In this document: one piece after another, positions 47,314 to 58,523 of the stretch
How the letters are laid out: every line of letters begins with the position of its first letter
Position numbering within the stretch: position 1 is the first letter of the stretch
Source: Bacillota bacterium
GTDB lineage: Bacteria > Bacillota > Clostridia > UBA1381
Assembly: GCA_024685565.1 (NCBI GenBank)
Contig: JAIKVQ010000182.1
Location: 75,672-139,671 of the forward strand
Direction of reading: 5' to 3'
Length of the DNA: 64,000 nucleotides
Notes under the pieces: generated by a model
Told to the model about the DNA's origin: nothing
What the model saw: only the letters and a program-made list of their open reading frames with translations
The model's database searches: none
Position numbers and translations under genes: made by a program

Positions 47314-48846
47314 TTATTCCCACTCAATTGTTGCTGGAGGTTTTGAGGTTATATCGTAGACTATGCGGTTGATGTGTTTGACCTCATTTACAATACGGTT
47401 TGATGCAGTTTCAAGAACATCATAAGGTATTTTTGCCCAGTCCGCAGTCATAAAATCGGTGGTCGTTACAGCACGGAGCGCCAAAGTATAGTCATAAGTT
47501 CTGAAATCACCCATAACTCCAACGCTTTTCATATCTGTTATGACAGCAAAGTACTGGTTTATATCCCTTTCAAGCCCCGCATTTTTAATTTCCTCACGGA
47601 AAATTGCATCAGCATCACGCAGGATTTCCAATTTTTCCTCCGTAATCTCTCCTATTACCCTTACGGCAAGTCCCGGTCCTGGGAATGGCTGACGCCAAAC
47701 GAAGTTTTCGGGGAGTTCAAGTTCAATTCCCAAACGTCTAACTTCGTCCTTAAACAAGTCACGCAAAGGCTCTACAATTTCCTTAAAATCAACACACTCG
47801 GGAAGACCGCCGACATTGTGGTGGCTCTTTATAGTAGAGGCATCGCCTGCGCCCGATTCTATAACATCAGGATAAATCGTGCCCTGCACCAAAAAGTCAA
47901 CCTTGCCGATTTTCCTTGCCTCAGCCTCAAATACGCGGATAAATTCCTCACCAATTATTTTACGCTTTTTCTCAGGCTCGGTAACGCCTGCAAGTTTGCT
48001 TAAAAATCTATCCTTTGCATCAACTCTTATGAGATTTATATCATACTGCTTTCTGAAAATATTTTCGACCTCATCGCCCTCGTTCTTGCGCAAAAGTCCG
48101 TGGTCAACGAAAACGCAGGTGAGTTGGTTGCCGACAGCTTTATGTATCATAACCGCAGCAACGGAGGAGTCAACGCCTCCTGAAAGTGCGCAAAGCACCT
48201 TTTTATTACCGATTTTTTCCTTTAATGCGGCAATTGATTTTTTTGCAAAATCGCTCATCAGCCAGTCACCTTTGCATCCGCATACATTATAAAGGAAGTT
48301 GCGGAGCATTTTTTTGCCCTCAGGAGTATGATTTACTTCAGGGTGGAATTGCACACCATAAAGGCGCTTTTTTTCGTCTGCAAACGCTGCTGCAGGGCAG
48401 GAATCGGTTGTTGCAATGACTTTAAACCCTTCAGGCAACTTGGATACAAAGTCGGTATGGCTCATCCAGCAGGAAGTTTCGGCATTTATGCCGTCAAAAA
48501 TCTTGCTGTTTTCAAGGTGCAGACTGCATTTTCCGTATTCACGCATTTTTGCTGGTTCAACCGCGCCTCCCAAAATATGTGCCATAAGCTGTGAGCCGTA
48601 GCAGATACCTAAAACAGGTACTCCCAAATCAAAGATTTCCTTATCTATTTTAGGAGAATTTTCTTCATAAACACTGTTAGGACCGCCCGTAAAGATAATA
48701 CCTACAGGTTTTTTTGCCTTTATCACATCAATGCCTTTGCTGTAAGGCATAACCTCACAGTAAACATTACATTCTCTAACACGGCGCGCGATAAGCTGGT
48801 TATACTGTCCGCCAAAATCAAGCACTAATACCAATTCGTTGTCCAT
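47314..48846 (-). CDS. guaA: GMP synthase (glutamine-hydrolysing)
   Basis: [52 protein letters not shown]-terminal PPATIEWE. Confidence 0.97.
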   Translation of the reverse strand: MDNELVLVLDFGGQYNQLIARRVRECNVYCEVMPYSKGIDVIKAKKPVGIIFTGGPNSVYEENSPKIDKEIFDLGVPVLGICYGSQLMAHILGGAVEPAKMREYGKCSLHLENSKIFDGINAETSCWMSHTDFVSKLPEGFKVIATTDSCPAAAFADEKKRLYGVQFHPEVNHTPEGKKMLRNFLYNVCGCKGDWLMSDFAKKSIAALKEKIGNKKVLCALSGGVDSSVAAVMIHKAVGNQLTCVFVDHGLLRKNEGDEVENIFRKQYDINLIRVDAKDRFLSKLAGVTEPEKKRKIIGEEFIRVFEAEARKIGKVDFLVQGTIYPDVIESGAGDASTIKSHHNVGGLPECVDFKEIVEPLRDLFKDEVRRLGIELELPENFVWRQPFPGPGLAVRVIGEITEEKLEILRDADAIFREEIKNAGLERDINQYFAVITDMKSVGVMGDFRTYDYTLALRAVTTTDFMTADWAKIPYDVLETASNRIVNEVKHINRIVYDITSKPPATIEWE

Positions 48847-48908
48847 AAAACAAGTTCCTTTCAAGGTTTTTCAAAATTATAACATTTTATTTTTAATTTT
48901 TCAATACA

Positions 48909-48931
48909 AAAAGCCCCGAAATCGGAGCTTT
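48909..48931 (-). terminator. Terminator of pckG
   Basis: Minus strand AAAGCTCCGATTTCGGGGCTTTTTG. Confidence 0.75.
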
Positions 48932-48938
48932 TTGCAAA

Positions 48939-50714
48939 TTATTTTAAATTATTTTCCAGTTTTTGGAGTTCTTCGGCAATTTCCTTTGGAAGTCTGTCGC
49001 CGAATTGTGCAAAATATTCTTTCTGATTTTCAACGTCCTTGAGCCAAACCTCTTTATCGACTGTCAAAAGTTCTTTCAATGTATCCATATCTAAGTCTAA
49101 ATCGGTTATGTCAATATCTTCGGGCTTTGGCATAAAGCCGATAGGACTGTCGACAGCACCTGCTTTTCCTTTACATCTGTCCAAAATCCACAAAAGCACG
49201 CGCATATTATCGCCAAATCCGGGCCACATAAAGTTACCGTTATCGTCCTGTCTGAACCAGTTTACGTGGAAGATTTTAGGAGCTTTTTCAGGGTCCATTT
49301 TCTTTCCCATTTCCAGCCAATGACCGAAATAGTCAGCCATATTATAGCCGACAAAAGGCTTCATAGCCATAGGGTCGCGTCTTACAACTCCGACTTCGCC
49401 TGCAGCAGCTGCCGTTGTTTCCGATGCCATTGTCGCGCCTACGAACACACCGTGTTGCCAATCTCTTGCCTGATATACTAAAGGCGCACATTTAGCGCGT
49501 CTGCCGCCAAATACGATTGCATCAATCGGTACGCCCTGCGGATTTTCAAATTCGCTTGAGATACATGGGCAGTTTACAGCAGGTGCGGTAAATCTTGAAT
49601 TTGGATGAGCAAGTTTGTTGCCCTCGGCGATATATTCGGGCCCGTTGACTTTTTTGCCCGTCCACTCAATTGCATTTTTGGGCGGATTTTTGTCAAGACC
49701 TTCCCACCAAACGGTGTTATCGTCAGCATTTATCGCAACATTTGTAAAGATAGTATTCTTTTTTGTTGCCTGCAGCGCGTTAAAGTTTGTTTTTTCTGAA
49801 GTACCTGGCGCAACGCCGAAGAAACCTGCTTCGGGGTTTATTGCATAAAGTCTGCCGTCAGGGCCTATTCTGAGCCACGAAATGTCATCGCCTACCGTCC
49901 ACACCTTATATCCCTTTTTGCGCAGATATTCAGGTGGGATAAGCATTGCAAGATTTGTTTTTCCGCAGGCGGACGGGAAAGCGGCGCATATATATCGCAC
50001 TTCGCCCTGCGGATTTTCAAGCCCTAAGATAAGCATATGCTCGGCCATCCAGCCTTCTTTCATACCAAGGTATGATGCAATTCTGAGGGCGAAACATTTT
50101 TTGCCCAAAAGAACATTTCCGCCGTATGCAGAATTGATTGACCAAATTGCAGAATCCTGAGGGAACTGTACAATATAGCGTTCGTCGGGGTTTACATCTT
50201 TTTTGGCGTGCAGACATTTTACAAAATCTTCGCTGTCTCCAAGCTGCTTGATTACTGCATCGCCGATTCTTGTCATAATCGCCATATTAAGAACTACATA
50301 TATACTATCGGTGAGCTCTATGCCGATTTTGGAAAACGGCGAGCCTACAGGACCCATGGAGTAGGGTATAACATACATAGTTCTTCCGTTCATGGAATTT
50401 TTGTATAACGCACGGAGCTTTTTATACATTTCGTCAGGAGCCATCCAGTTGTTTATCGGACCTGCCTCTTCCTTTGTGGGAGTGCAGATAAAAGTTCTGT
50501 CCTCAACACGTGCAACGTCATTTGGGGCAGTTCTGTGATAGTAACAGCCCGGCAGCTTTTCCTCGTTTAATTTAATCATTTCACCTGTTTTAACGGCTTC
50601 GGCTCTTAAAAGTTCAAGCTGTGCCTCGCTGCCATCAATCCATACTATTTCTGAAGGCGCGCACATAGTAGCCATTTCGTTAATCCAAGCGTTTACGGTT
50701 TTATTATTTGTCAC
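48939..50714 (-). CDS. pckG: Phosphoenolpyruvate carboxykinase (GTP)
   Basis: AAFPSACGKTNLAMLIPP; WTVGDDISWLRIGPDGRLYAINPEAGFFGVAPGTS; GTG start with aaaggagg RBS. Confidence 0.96.
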   Translation of the reverse strand: MTNNKTVNAWINEMATMCAPSEIVWIDGSEAQLELLRAEAVKTGEMIKLNEEKLPGCYYHRTAPNDVARVEDRTFICTPTKEEAGPINNWMAPDEMYKKLRALYKNSMNGRTMYVIPYSMGPVGSPFSKIGIELTDSIYVVLNMAIMTRIGDAVIKQLGDSEDFVKCLHAKKDVNPDERYIVQFPQDSAIWSINSAYGGNVLLGKKCFALRIASYLGMKEGWMAEHMLILGLENPQGEVRYICAAFPSACGKTNLAMLIPPEYLRKKGYKVWTVGDDISWLRIGPDGRLYAINPEAGFFGVAPGTSEKTNFNALQATKKNTIFTNVAINADDNTVWWEGLDKNPPKNAIEWTGKKVNGPEYIAEGNKLAHPNSRFTAPAVNCPCISSEFENPQGVPIDAIVFGGRRAKCAPLVYQARDWQHGVFVGATMASETTAAAAGEVGVVRRDPMAMKPFVGYNMADYFGHWLEMGKKMDPEKAPKIFHVNWFRQDDNGNFMWPGFGDNMRVLLWILDRCKGKAGAVDSPIGFMPKPEDIDITDLDLDMDTLKELLTVDKEVWLKDVENQKEYFAQFGDRLPKEIAEELQKLENNLK

Positions 50715-50952
50715 GGTTTTTACCTCCTTTGTCAATGAAAACCTAAATATGTAATGTAATATAATATGCTGAAAAACCAAATTTTCCGCCATTATAAAAA
50801 TATTATATCACAAAAAATGTGTTTTGTGAAGAGTATTTTATAAAAATTTTGTAAACTTATGGAATATTTTATTATTTACAGGGGATATGCAAATAATTTT
50901 AAAATATATGTTGACAAAAAAAAGATTGTGTGGTAAACTCTAATAGTTGCAC

Positions 50953-51027
50953 GGCTCCTTGGTCAAGCGGTTAAGACTCTGCCCTCTCACGGCAGCATCG
51001 GGGGTTCGAATCCCCCAGGAGTCACCA
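50953..51027 (+). tRNA. tRNA-Glu (anticodon CTC), CCA encoded
   Basis: Cloverleaf read by eye: GGCTCCT/AGGAGTC acceptor, CTGCC-CTCTCAC-GGCAG anticodon arm, GGGGTTCGAATCCCC T arm. Confidence 0.93.
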
Positions 51028-51102
51028 AAAATCGGCAAATTTCGACAGAAAGTTGCCGATTTTTACTTATTTCTAATTTTGAAAAGTCAGGAGGTGTTTC
51101 TT

Positions 51103-52842
51103 ATGATAAAAAAGCTTTTAGGTTCTTTAAGAGAGTATAAGGCGCCTACTGTAATTACGCTTTTGCTGATACTGGGTGAGGCGGTGATTGAAACCTTTAT
51201 ACCTTTCATAACAGCAGATTTAGTAAACAAAATTCAGCAGCAGGCACAAATAGAAGAAGTGCTTAAAACCGGAGCTTTGCTGATTATTATGGCTGTGCTG
51301 TCCCTTTTATGCGGCGGTGCGGCGGCATTTACCTGCTCCTATGCTTCGGCGGGCTTTATAAAAAATCTGAGAAACGATATGTTCTGCAAAATACAGACCT
51401 TCAGCTTTGAAAATATAGACAGGTTTTCATCATCCTCGCTTGTAACAAGAATGACGACCGACGCGAATAATGTGCAGATGTCATTTATGATGCTGATAAG
51501 GATTGCACTAAGGAGTCCTTTAATGCTTATATTTTCAATAGTAATGGCATACATAATGGGCGGAGCGCTTGCTTCGGCATTTGTTGTTGCTGTTCCCGTG
51601 CTCGGTATAGGACTTTATCAGATTGCAAGAAGGGCAATGCCTGCTTTCCGCAGGGTTTTCAAAAAATATGACCGTATGAATGAGTCTATTGAGGAAAATA
51701 TCCGGGCTATGCGCATTGTCAAGGGATTTTCACGCGAAGAATACGAAAAGAATAAGTTCAAGGACGCAGCGGAGGATATTTGTATTGATTTTACCAAGGC
51801 GGAAAAACTTATTGCACTTAATATGCCCCTTATGCAGCTTTGTATGAATTTTAATTCGGTATTTATACTGTATGTGGGCTCAAAAATGGTTATAAACCGT
51901 ATAGGAAATGTTGGAATAGGTCAGATTTCCGCAATGCTTTCATACGGCGTGCAGGTCTTGATGTCGCTTATGATGCTTTCTATTATTTACGTTATGCTGA
52001 CAATGTCGGCAGAATCCGCAAAAAGAATAGCAGAGGTACTTGATGAAACGCCGATGCTCAAAACGGCTGAAAATCCGAAAAAGACGGTTGATGACGGTTC
52101 GGTTGAGTTTAATAACGTCAACTTTAAATACAGTGCAAAAGCTCAAAAATGTGTTCTTTCCGACATAAATATTAAAATTCCTCAAGGCACAACCGTCGGT
52201 GTAATTGGAGGAACCGGTTCGGGTAAATCGTCGCTTGTGCAACTTATTCCGAGACTTTATGATGTAACGGACGGAAGTGTCACAGTAGGTGCAATAGATG
52301 TACGTGAATATGACATAGAAACCCTGAGAAATGCGGTTGCTATGGTTTTACAAAAAAACCTGCTTTTTTCGGGAACTATAAAGGAAAACTTGATGTGGGG
52401 AAACAGCCAAGCAACAGATGAAGAAATCAAAGAGGCTTGCACTATTGCCTGTGCGGACGAATTTATCGAGTCTTTCCCCGATAAATACGAAACAAAAATA
52501 GAACAGGGCGGAACTAACGTTTCGGGAGGACAAAGGCAACGCCTCTGTATAGCCCGTGCGCTTTTAAAAAAGCCTAAAATTCTTATACTTGACGATTCCA
52601 CAAGCGCTGTGGATACCAAGACAGACTCATCTATAAGAAAAGCACTTTCTGAGTATATGCCTGAAACGACGAAATTTATAATAGCTCAGCGCGTGTCCTC
52701 CGTTCAGGACGCGGATATGATAATAGTTATGGATAACGGCAGAATCTCAGCGACAGGAACACACGACGAGCTTTTAAAATCAAGCGGAATTTACCGCGAA
52801 ATATTTGAGCAACAGACAAACGGGGGTGATGCTGATGAGTAA
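51103..52842 (+). CDS. ABC transporter permease/ATP-binding protein
   Basis: GVIGGTGSGKSSLVQL, NVSGGQRQRLCIARALL, ILDDSTSAVD. Confidence 0.95.
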   Translation: MIKKLLGSLREYKAPTVITLLLILGEAVIETFIPFITADLVNKIQQQAQIEEVLKTGALLIIMAVLSLLCGGAAAFTCSYASAGFIKNLRNDMFCKIQTFSFENIDRFSSSSLVTRMTTDANNVQMSFMMLIRIALRSPLMLIFSIVMAYIMGGALASAFVVAVPVLGIGLYQIARRAMPAFRRVFKKYDRMNESIEENIRAMRIVKGFSREEYEKNKFKDAAEDICIDFTKAEKLIALNMPLMQLCMNFNSVFILYVGSKMVINRIGNVGIGQISAMLSYGVQVLMSLMMLSIIYVMLTMSAESAKRIAEVLDETPMLKTAENPKKTVDDGSVEFNNVNFKYSAKAQKCVLSDINIKIPQGTTVGVIGGTGSGKSSLVQLIPRLYDVTDGSVTVGAIDVREYDIETLRNAVAMVLQKNLLFSGTIKENLMWGNSQATDEEIKEACTIACADEFIESFPDKYETKIEQGGTNVSGGQRQRLCIARALLKKPKILILDDSTSAVDTKTDSSIRKALSEYMPETTKFIIAQRVSSVQDADMIIVMDNGRISATGTHDELLKSSGIYREIFEQQTNGGDADE

Positions 52843-54727
52843 AAAAGGTAATCCCCGTACAATAGGGAGAGTTATAAAAACACTTTTTTCGTTTTATCCC
52901 GTACTTCTTCCCGTAACCTTGTTTTGCATTCTGTTTTCCTCAGCAGCAGCGGCGGTTCCTGATGTTTTTATACAAAAGGTAATAGCCATAATTGAAAAAT
53001 GGGGAGCGTCAGGTAATTGGGAGGCTGCCAAATCTGAACTTGTACCTACAATGCTTGTTCTTATTGCCATTTATATTGTGGCGCTCGCTGCAGTATTTAT
53101 ATACAATCGGCTTATGGCGGTAATAACGCAGGGATTTCTCTCCAAAATGCGCCGCAAAATGTTTGACGGAATGCAAAATCTGCCCATACGCTATTTTGAC
53201 ACCCATAAAACGGGCGATATAATGAGCCGTTATACAAATGACATTGATACCCTCCGTCAGCTTGTATCGCAGGCGATACCGTCGCTTTTAAGGGCGGGAG
53301 CACTTGTAATTTGCGTATTTTTCGTAATGCTTTATTATAGTATATGGATGACGCTTATTCTCCTTGTGGGCGTGGTGTTTATGATATACGTTTCAAAAAA
53401 AGCGGGAGGTGGCTCGGCAAAATACTTCATAAGACAGCAGAAATCCATAGGTAAAACCGAAGGTTTTATTCAGGAAATGATGAACGGACAGAAAGTAATA
53501 AAGGTATTCTGTCATGAAGATGCGGTTAAAGAGGATTTTTATAAGTTGAATGACGAGTTGAATGCTGATAGTTACCGTGCACACGCGTACGCAAATGTAC
53601 TGGGTCCCATAATTATGAATATAGGAAATGTGATTTATGTTATCATGGCGGTTGCAGGGGGGCTTTTCTACCTTTTGGGAATACATAATATTGCCCTTTC
53701 TCTCAATCCTGTGTTTTCGCTTTCAATTGCGGTTACTTTTCTTAATATGACAAAGCAGTTTACGGGAAACGTAAATCAATGTTCACAGCAGATAAATGCA
53801 GTAGTTATGGCACTTGCGGGTGCACAGCGCATTTTTGAGCTTATGGACGAACTGCCTGAAGCGGATAACGGGTATGTAACGCTCGTAAATGCTGTAATTG
53901 ATAAGGACGGAAATATAACCGAAACCGAAAAGCATACGGGCAAGTGGGCATGGAAGCACCCGCACGGCGACGGAACGCTTACATATACCAAACTTTCAGG
54001 TAATGTAACGCTTGATGAAGTGGATTTTGAATATGAAGAGGGAAAGCCTGTTCTTCACAATATAACAGTTTTTGCAAAACCCGGGCAGAAGGTCGCTTTT
54101 GTGGGCGCGACAGGTGCAGGAAAGACGACAATTACAAATCTTATAAACAGATTTTACGATATTGCGGACGGAAAAATACGTTACGACGGAATCAATGTAA
54201 ATAAGATAAAAAAATCCGATTTGAGACGCTCTTTGGGAATAGTACTGCAGGAAACAAACCTGTTTACAGGCAGTGTTATGGATAATATACGCTACGGAAA
54301 ACTTGACGCAACAGACGAAGAGTGTATAAAAGCTGCAAAGCTCGTCGGCGCAGATGATTTCATAACAAGGCTTCCCGAGGGATATGAAACAATGATAACC
54401 AATAACGGTGCAAATATATCCCAGGGACAGCGGCAGCTTATTGCAATAGCAAGGGCTGCGGTAGCCGACCCGCCTGTCATGATACTGGACGAGGCAACTT
54501 CAAGCATAGACACCAGAACGGAGGCGATTGTACAGCGGGGTATGGACAGTCTTATGAAAGGGAGGACCGTTTTCGTAATTGCACATAGACTCTCTACTGT
54601 TAAAAACTCAGATGTTATAATGGTTATGGAAAAGGGAAGAATTATAGAGCGCGGAAGCCATAAGGAACTTATAGAGAAAAGAGGAAAGTATTATCAGCTT
54701 TACACAGGCGCGTTTGAATTGGAATAA
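52835..54727 (+). CDS. ABC transporter permease/ATP-binding protein
   Basis: AFVGATGAGKTTITNLINRFYD, NISQGQRQLIAIARA, ILDEATSSIDTRTE; overlaps preceding half-transporter. Confidence 0.95.
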   Translation: MSKKGNPRTIGRVIKTLFSFYPVLLPVTLFCILFSSAAAAVPDVFIQKVIAIIEKWGASGNWEAAKSELVPTMLVLIAIYIVALAAVFIYNRLMAVITQGFLSKMRRKMFDGMQNLPIRYFDTHKTGDIMSRYTNDIDTLRQLVSQAIPSLLRAGALVICVFFVMLYYSIWMTLILLVGVVFMIYVSKKAGGGSAKYFIRQQKSIGKTEGFIQEMMNGQKVIKVFCHEDAVKEDFYKLNDELNADSYRAHAYANVLGPIIMNIGNVIYVIMAVAGGLFYLLGIHNIALSLNPVFSLSIAVTFLNMTKQFTGNVNQCSQQINAVVMALAGAQRIFELMDELPEADNGYVTLVNAVIDKDGNITETEKHTGKWAWKHPHGDGTLTYTKLSGNVTLDEVDFEYEEGKPVLHNITVFAKPGQKVAFVGATGAGKTTITNLINRFYDIADGKIRYDGINVNKIKKSDLRRSLGIVLQETNLFTGSVMDNIRYGKLDATDEECIKAAKLVGADDFITRLPEGYETMITNNGANISQGQRQLIAIARAAVADPPVMILDEATSSIDTRTEAIVQRGMDSLMKGRTVFVIAHRLSTVKNSDVIMVMEKGRIIERGSHKELIEKRGKYYQLYTGAFELE

Positions 54728-54774
54728 AGAAAACGGTACTGCACCTAAAAGGCACAGTACCGTTTTCTTTATTA
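54722..54774 (+). terminator. Long perfect stem-loop terminator
   Basis: AATAAAGAAAACGGTACTG…CAGTACCGTTTTCTTTATT. Confidence 0.85.
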
Positions 54775-54801
54775 GAGGTAGTTTACAGCACAGCTGCCCG
54801 A

Positions 54802-54987
54802 TTAGTTTCGACAGCATCTGCAGTAGCAGGAATTGCAACATCTTTGGCATTGATTACAAGAGCTGCCTTGATTGTTTTGGCAACCGCAATTTGAGTTGTT
54901 ATTGCCGAAAATGCTTTCTACCAAGCTGTTATTGTTACAGCAGCGATTTGAGCATCTTGAGCAGTTATTATTATTTCTGCAACACAT
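54802..54987 (-). CDS. Cys/Asn-rich small protein (61 aa, 16 Cys)
   Basis: ggggaggtgaattat RBS then ATG TGT TGC AGA; MCCRNNNNCSRCSNRCCNNN…. Confidence 0.7.
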   Translation of the reverse strand: MCCRNNNNCSRCSNRCCNNNSLVESIFGNNNSNCGCQNNQGSSCNQCQRCCNSCYCRCCRN

Positions 54988-55163
54988 ATAATTCACCTCC
55001 CCAAATATGTAACGCCTCCTGCCGCTTATTAATATACTATTCCGAAAATCTTATATTGTGCGGTATTTTATATAGATAATATGTCAATGAAATTTCATAT
55101 AAAAAATAATGCTGCCACTTGTGCTGGCAGATTTTATATGCTATACTGTAGAGGAGAAGGGCG

Positions 55164-56516
55164 GTGACGGAGTTGGAAATATCTGTAAGCGTCGGTGCGG
55201 AGCAGGTGCTTAAAACACTTGAAAATGCGGGATTTAAGGCTTATATTGTAGGAGGAGCGGTACGCGACAGTATTATGGGCATTACTCCGTCCGATTACGA
55301 TATTGCTACAAACGCAAAACCTTATCAAGTAAAGGCGCTTTTTTCGAGAACAATAGATACGGGATTGAAACACGGGACTGTGACGGTGGTTGAGAATAAG
55401 ATTGGATTTGAGGTTACTACCTTTCGTACGGAGGGTATGTATAACGATATGCGCCACCCTGAAAGCGTAGCTTATGTTGAAGATATTGAAACCGACTTAA
55501 AACGCCGAGATTTTACTGTAAATGCTATGGCGTACAGTTTAAAATACGGATTTTTAGACTGTTTCGGCGGTGTTTCCGATATAAACAGCAAAATTATCCG
55601 CTGTGTTGGAAACAGTGAGCAAAGGTTTAAAGAGGACGCTTTAAGAATGCTGCGCTGCATAAGATTTGCCGCATGCCTTGGCTTTGATATTGACGTTGAG
55701 GCAGAAAATGCTATAAGAAAATGTGCAGTATTGATAAAAAATGTAAGCAGTGAGAGGATTTTGTCCGAGCTTAATAAAATTCTTTTGAGTGATAATCCTC
55801 AAGAACTGTACCTTTTGTATAAAACGGGGCTTATGCGCTATATCCTGCCTAATCTTTGTGCATGTTTTTCTACTGAACAGAATAATAAATATCATATATA
55901 CAATGTGGGCGAGCATATTATGGCGACTGTCGGGAACGCGCCTAAAGACTTGATTTTGAGATGGGCAGCGCTTTTGCACGATATAGGCAAGCCTGCGTGC
56001 CGAAGCTGTGACGCAAACGGAATATACCACTTTTACGGACATCACCGTGAGAGCATGAGAATAGCGAATGATTTACTGCATAAGCTTAGAATGGACAAGG
56101 ATTCAATTCACGACATTTTAGTCCTGATAGAAAACCACGATGTACATATGGATTCATCACCTACAGCGGTAAAACGTATGCTTGCACGCACAGGCGAACA
56201 GCTGTTTTTCAAGCTTTTGCAGCTGCAAACAGCAGACAATATGGCAAAAAACCCTGCATACATAAACGACAGAATATCAAAGATAAAAACAGCAGGGGAG
56301 CGTGCTCAGCAGATTATAGCAGAGGGACAGCCATATACCGTATCCCAGCTCCAGATAAACGGCCGCGACCTTATAAAGCTTGGATACAAGGCAGGACGGG
56401 AGATAGGCGATGCGCTGAGATTTTTGCTCGATGAGGTTTTGATAAATCCTGACCTTAACAGCCGTGAATATCTTATAAAAAGAGCAATACAGTTAAAAAG
56501 AGGAAATCTGCTTTAA
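55164..56516 (+). CDS. cca: CCA tRNA nucleotidyltransferase
   Basis: AYIVGGAVRDSIMGITPSDYDIATNAKP; RRDFTVNAMAY; LLHDIGKP HD motif. Confidence 0.94.
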   Translation: MTELEISVSVGAEQVLKTLENAGFKAYIVGGAVRDSIMGITPSDYDIATNAKPYQVKALFSRTIDTGLKHGTVTVVENKIGFEVTTFRTEGMYNDMRHPESVAYVEDIETDLKRRDFTVNAMAYSLKYGFLDCFGGVSDINSKIIRCVGNSEQRFKEDALRMLRCIRFAACLGFDIDVEAENAIRKCAVLIKNVSSERILSELNKILLSDNPQELYLLYKTGLMRYILPNLCACFSTEQNNKYHIYNVGEHIMATVGNAPKDLILRWAALLHDIGKPACRSCDANGIYHFYGHHRESMRIANDLLHKLRMDKDSIHDILVLIENHDVHMDSSPTAVKRMLARTGEQLFFKLLQLQTADNMAKNPAYINDRISKIKTAGERAQQIIAEGQPYTVSQLQINGRDLIKLGYKAGREIGDALRFLLDEVLINPDLNSREYLIKRAIQLKRGNLL

Positions 56517-56535
56517 CGAGTGATTTTCTCTTTTT

Positions 56536-57966
56536 TTATGTAACAAAAAAGTCAGGAAAAAGCTCTATTTTTATTTTCAGGCGGCGTGTTATGAAGAAAT
56601 AACTCATTATCAATTCGCATATCACACCGACTGTTAAAGCAATTGCCGCACCCAAAATGTTTATATTTGGTATTCTTATAAGAATAAAACAAAGCGGAAT
56701 GCTTATCATGTACGATATAAAGCCAAATAAAAACGGTGCAAAGGTTCTTCCCGAGGCATATTCAGCAGCAGAGACCACGCTAAGAATGGGCGCAAAAACC
56801 AAAAGCGGAGATGCTGCATTGAGCATTGAAGAATATATTGAGCAACCGAATAACATATCGGTTATCTGGTTGCTGAAAACTATAATTACGGCACATATGG
56901 GCATAGAAATAAAAAGCATAATTTTTATTATGCGTGACAGGTCCTTGCCAAGCGACGTATAGTCGCCTTTTGCAAAGTGCTTTGCAGCAAGAGGAAAAAG
57001 TGAAACGGAGAATATTCTTAAAAGTCCGGCGGGAAATCGTATTACCGTCAAAGCATACCCAAAAAATGCCCCGTAAAGCCAGCTTGAGCCTTTGAGTGTA
57101 AGCTGATTTAATGCTGTTACAGTATTAAAAACGGAGGTGTAAGGTGAGTATTTGAGCAAGAAAGCTTTAGCTTGACTTTCGGAAAACCGTATAGCTAAAA
57201 GACTGTTTCGTATGACGGCGTTTTCCGCAAGCTCAAGACTGCTTAAAATAATTGCGTATACCGTAAGCGGAAGAGCATATGCCATAAGTGATTTGCGGAT
57301 TTTTCGGCGGATTCTGAAGTCTGCCGTTCTGATTTTCTTAAAAAAAGGCACGAAAAATATAAAAAGGACAGCGGTGGCGGACGCTTCGCCCAATGTGATT
57401 GCAAGTGTACCGCCAAAGGCTGCATATGGTGCGGAAAACACGCATAAAAACGAGGTCAAAAGATACGCTAAAGCTAACTTTACTAAGGATTCAAGCACTT
57501 GTGATACAGCACATGGGAACATATTTGAGTATCCTTCAAAACAGGCTTTCACCGCCGTACCTGCTGCAACGATAAAGACGGAAGGGGAAAGTGCGGCTAT
57601 AGCGTATTCAGCACCCAAGTCCTTCATAGCAGCTCCGAAAAACCGGCGTGTTAAAAACATTATAAGGCTGAGAAGAAGTCCTAAAAAGCACATAACAGAA
57701 ACGACAAATCCAAGTCCTGCATAAATGTTACAGTCATTTCCTGATGAGCGCTCTTTTGATATAAAATGCGTAACTGCAAGCGGTATGCCGCCGCACGCCA
57801 ATGTTAGAAATACGGAATATACGCATAGGGCGCTTTGATAAATTGCCATACCCTCTTCCTTTAAATAATGCGTAAGAATGATTTTTTGCACAGCTGAAAA
57901 AATCTGTGAGAAAGTACCTGCTGCAACAAGATAAAATGTGTTTTTTGTGTAAGAAAGCTCGTTCAT
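56536..57966 (-). CDS. SpoVB/MurJ-type oligosaccharide flippase
   Basis: Many hydrophobic helices; YTKNTFYLVAAGTFSQIFSAVQKIILTHYL. Confidence 0.85.
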   Translation of the reverse strand: MNELSYTKNTFYLVAAGTFSQIFSAVQKIILTHYLKEEGMAIYQSALCVYSVFLTLACGGIPLAVTHFISKERSSGNDCNIYAGLGFVVSVMCFLGLLLSLIMFLTRRFFGAAMKDLGAEYAIAALSPSVFIVAAGTAVKACFEGYSNMFPCAVSQVLESLVKLALAYLLTSFLCVFSAPYAAFGGTLAITLGEASATAVLFIFFVPFFKKIRTADFRIRRKIRKSLMAYALPLTVYAIILSSLELAENAVIRNSLLAIRFSESQAKAFLLKYSPYTSVFNTVTALNQLTLKGSSWLYGAFFGYALTVIRFPAGLLRIFSVSLFPLAAKHFAKGDYTSLGKDLSRIIKIMLFISMPICAVIIVFSNQITDMLFGCSIYSSMLNAASPLLVFAPILSVVSAAEYASGRTFAPFLFGFISYMISIPLCFILIRIPNINILGAAIALTVGVICELIMSYFFITRRLKIKIELFPDFFVT

Positions 57967-58169
57967 AAATTGTGGCTCCGTTAAAAATATGGTTTAAAAA
58001 GTGTATTTTTTTGTAAAAACCTGTCAAAATCTACAAAATTGTGGTATAAAATTGAAAAAAATTGCTAAAATTTTACCTAAACCTATTGACAAGCATAAAT
58101 CTTTATAATACAATACATACTCGTAAGGGAGTGGTAAAATTCCCAAAAACTGTATAGGAGGAAGATTTA

Positions 58170-58445
58170 ATGAATAAGACAGAATTGATTGCAGCTGTTG
58201 CGGAGAATGCTTCATTGACAAAGAAAGATGCTGAAAAAGCTATAAATGCCGTAATTGGTGCCATAACAGGCGCTTTGGCTGATGGCGATAAGGTTCAGCT
58301 TGTTGGCTTCGGTACATTTGAGGTTAGAGCAAGAGGAGCAAGAACAGGTAAGAACCCAAGAACAGGCGCTGCCATAAAGATTGCAGCATCAAAGGTTCCT
58401 GCATTTAAGGCAGGCAAGGCTCTTAAGGTTGCTGTAAACAAATAA
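58170..58445 (+). CDS. hup: HU-family DNA-binding protein
   Basis: [32 protein letters not shown]…[26 protein letters not shown]. Confidence 0.97.
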   Translation: MNKTELIAAVAENASLTKKDAEKAINAVIGAITGALADGDKVQLVGFGTFEVRARGARTGKNPRTGAAIKIAASKVPAFKAGKALKVAVNK

Positions 58446-58454
58446 GTAAAAGCT

Positions 58455-58496
58455 AAGGAGCTTCCCCGCTATCGAGGAAGCTTCTTTTTCTTTTAG
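58455..58496 (+). terminator. Terminator after hup
   Basis: GGAGCTTCCCCGCTATCGAGGAAGCTTCTTTTTCTTTT. Confidence 0.75.
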
Positions 58497-58523
58497 AATT
58501 TATTATGCAAAAAGAGGAATGTT

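Noticed and set aside
48847-48938. Guanine riboswitch upstream of guaA
   Set aside because: Only 92 bp between guaA start and the pckG terminator; no purine aptamer core recognised
50953-51027. tRNA-Glu as the prophage attachment site
   Set aside because: It lies about 9 kb inside conserved host genes, away from the prophage, with no partial tRNA duplicate seen near 41 kb; serine integrases also seldom use tRNA genes
50947-51102. N-terminal extension of the first ABC transporter ORF
   Set aside because: It translates through tRNA-Glu; the true start is ATG 51103 with gtcaggagg RBS
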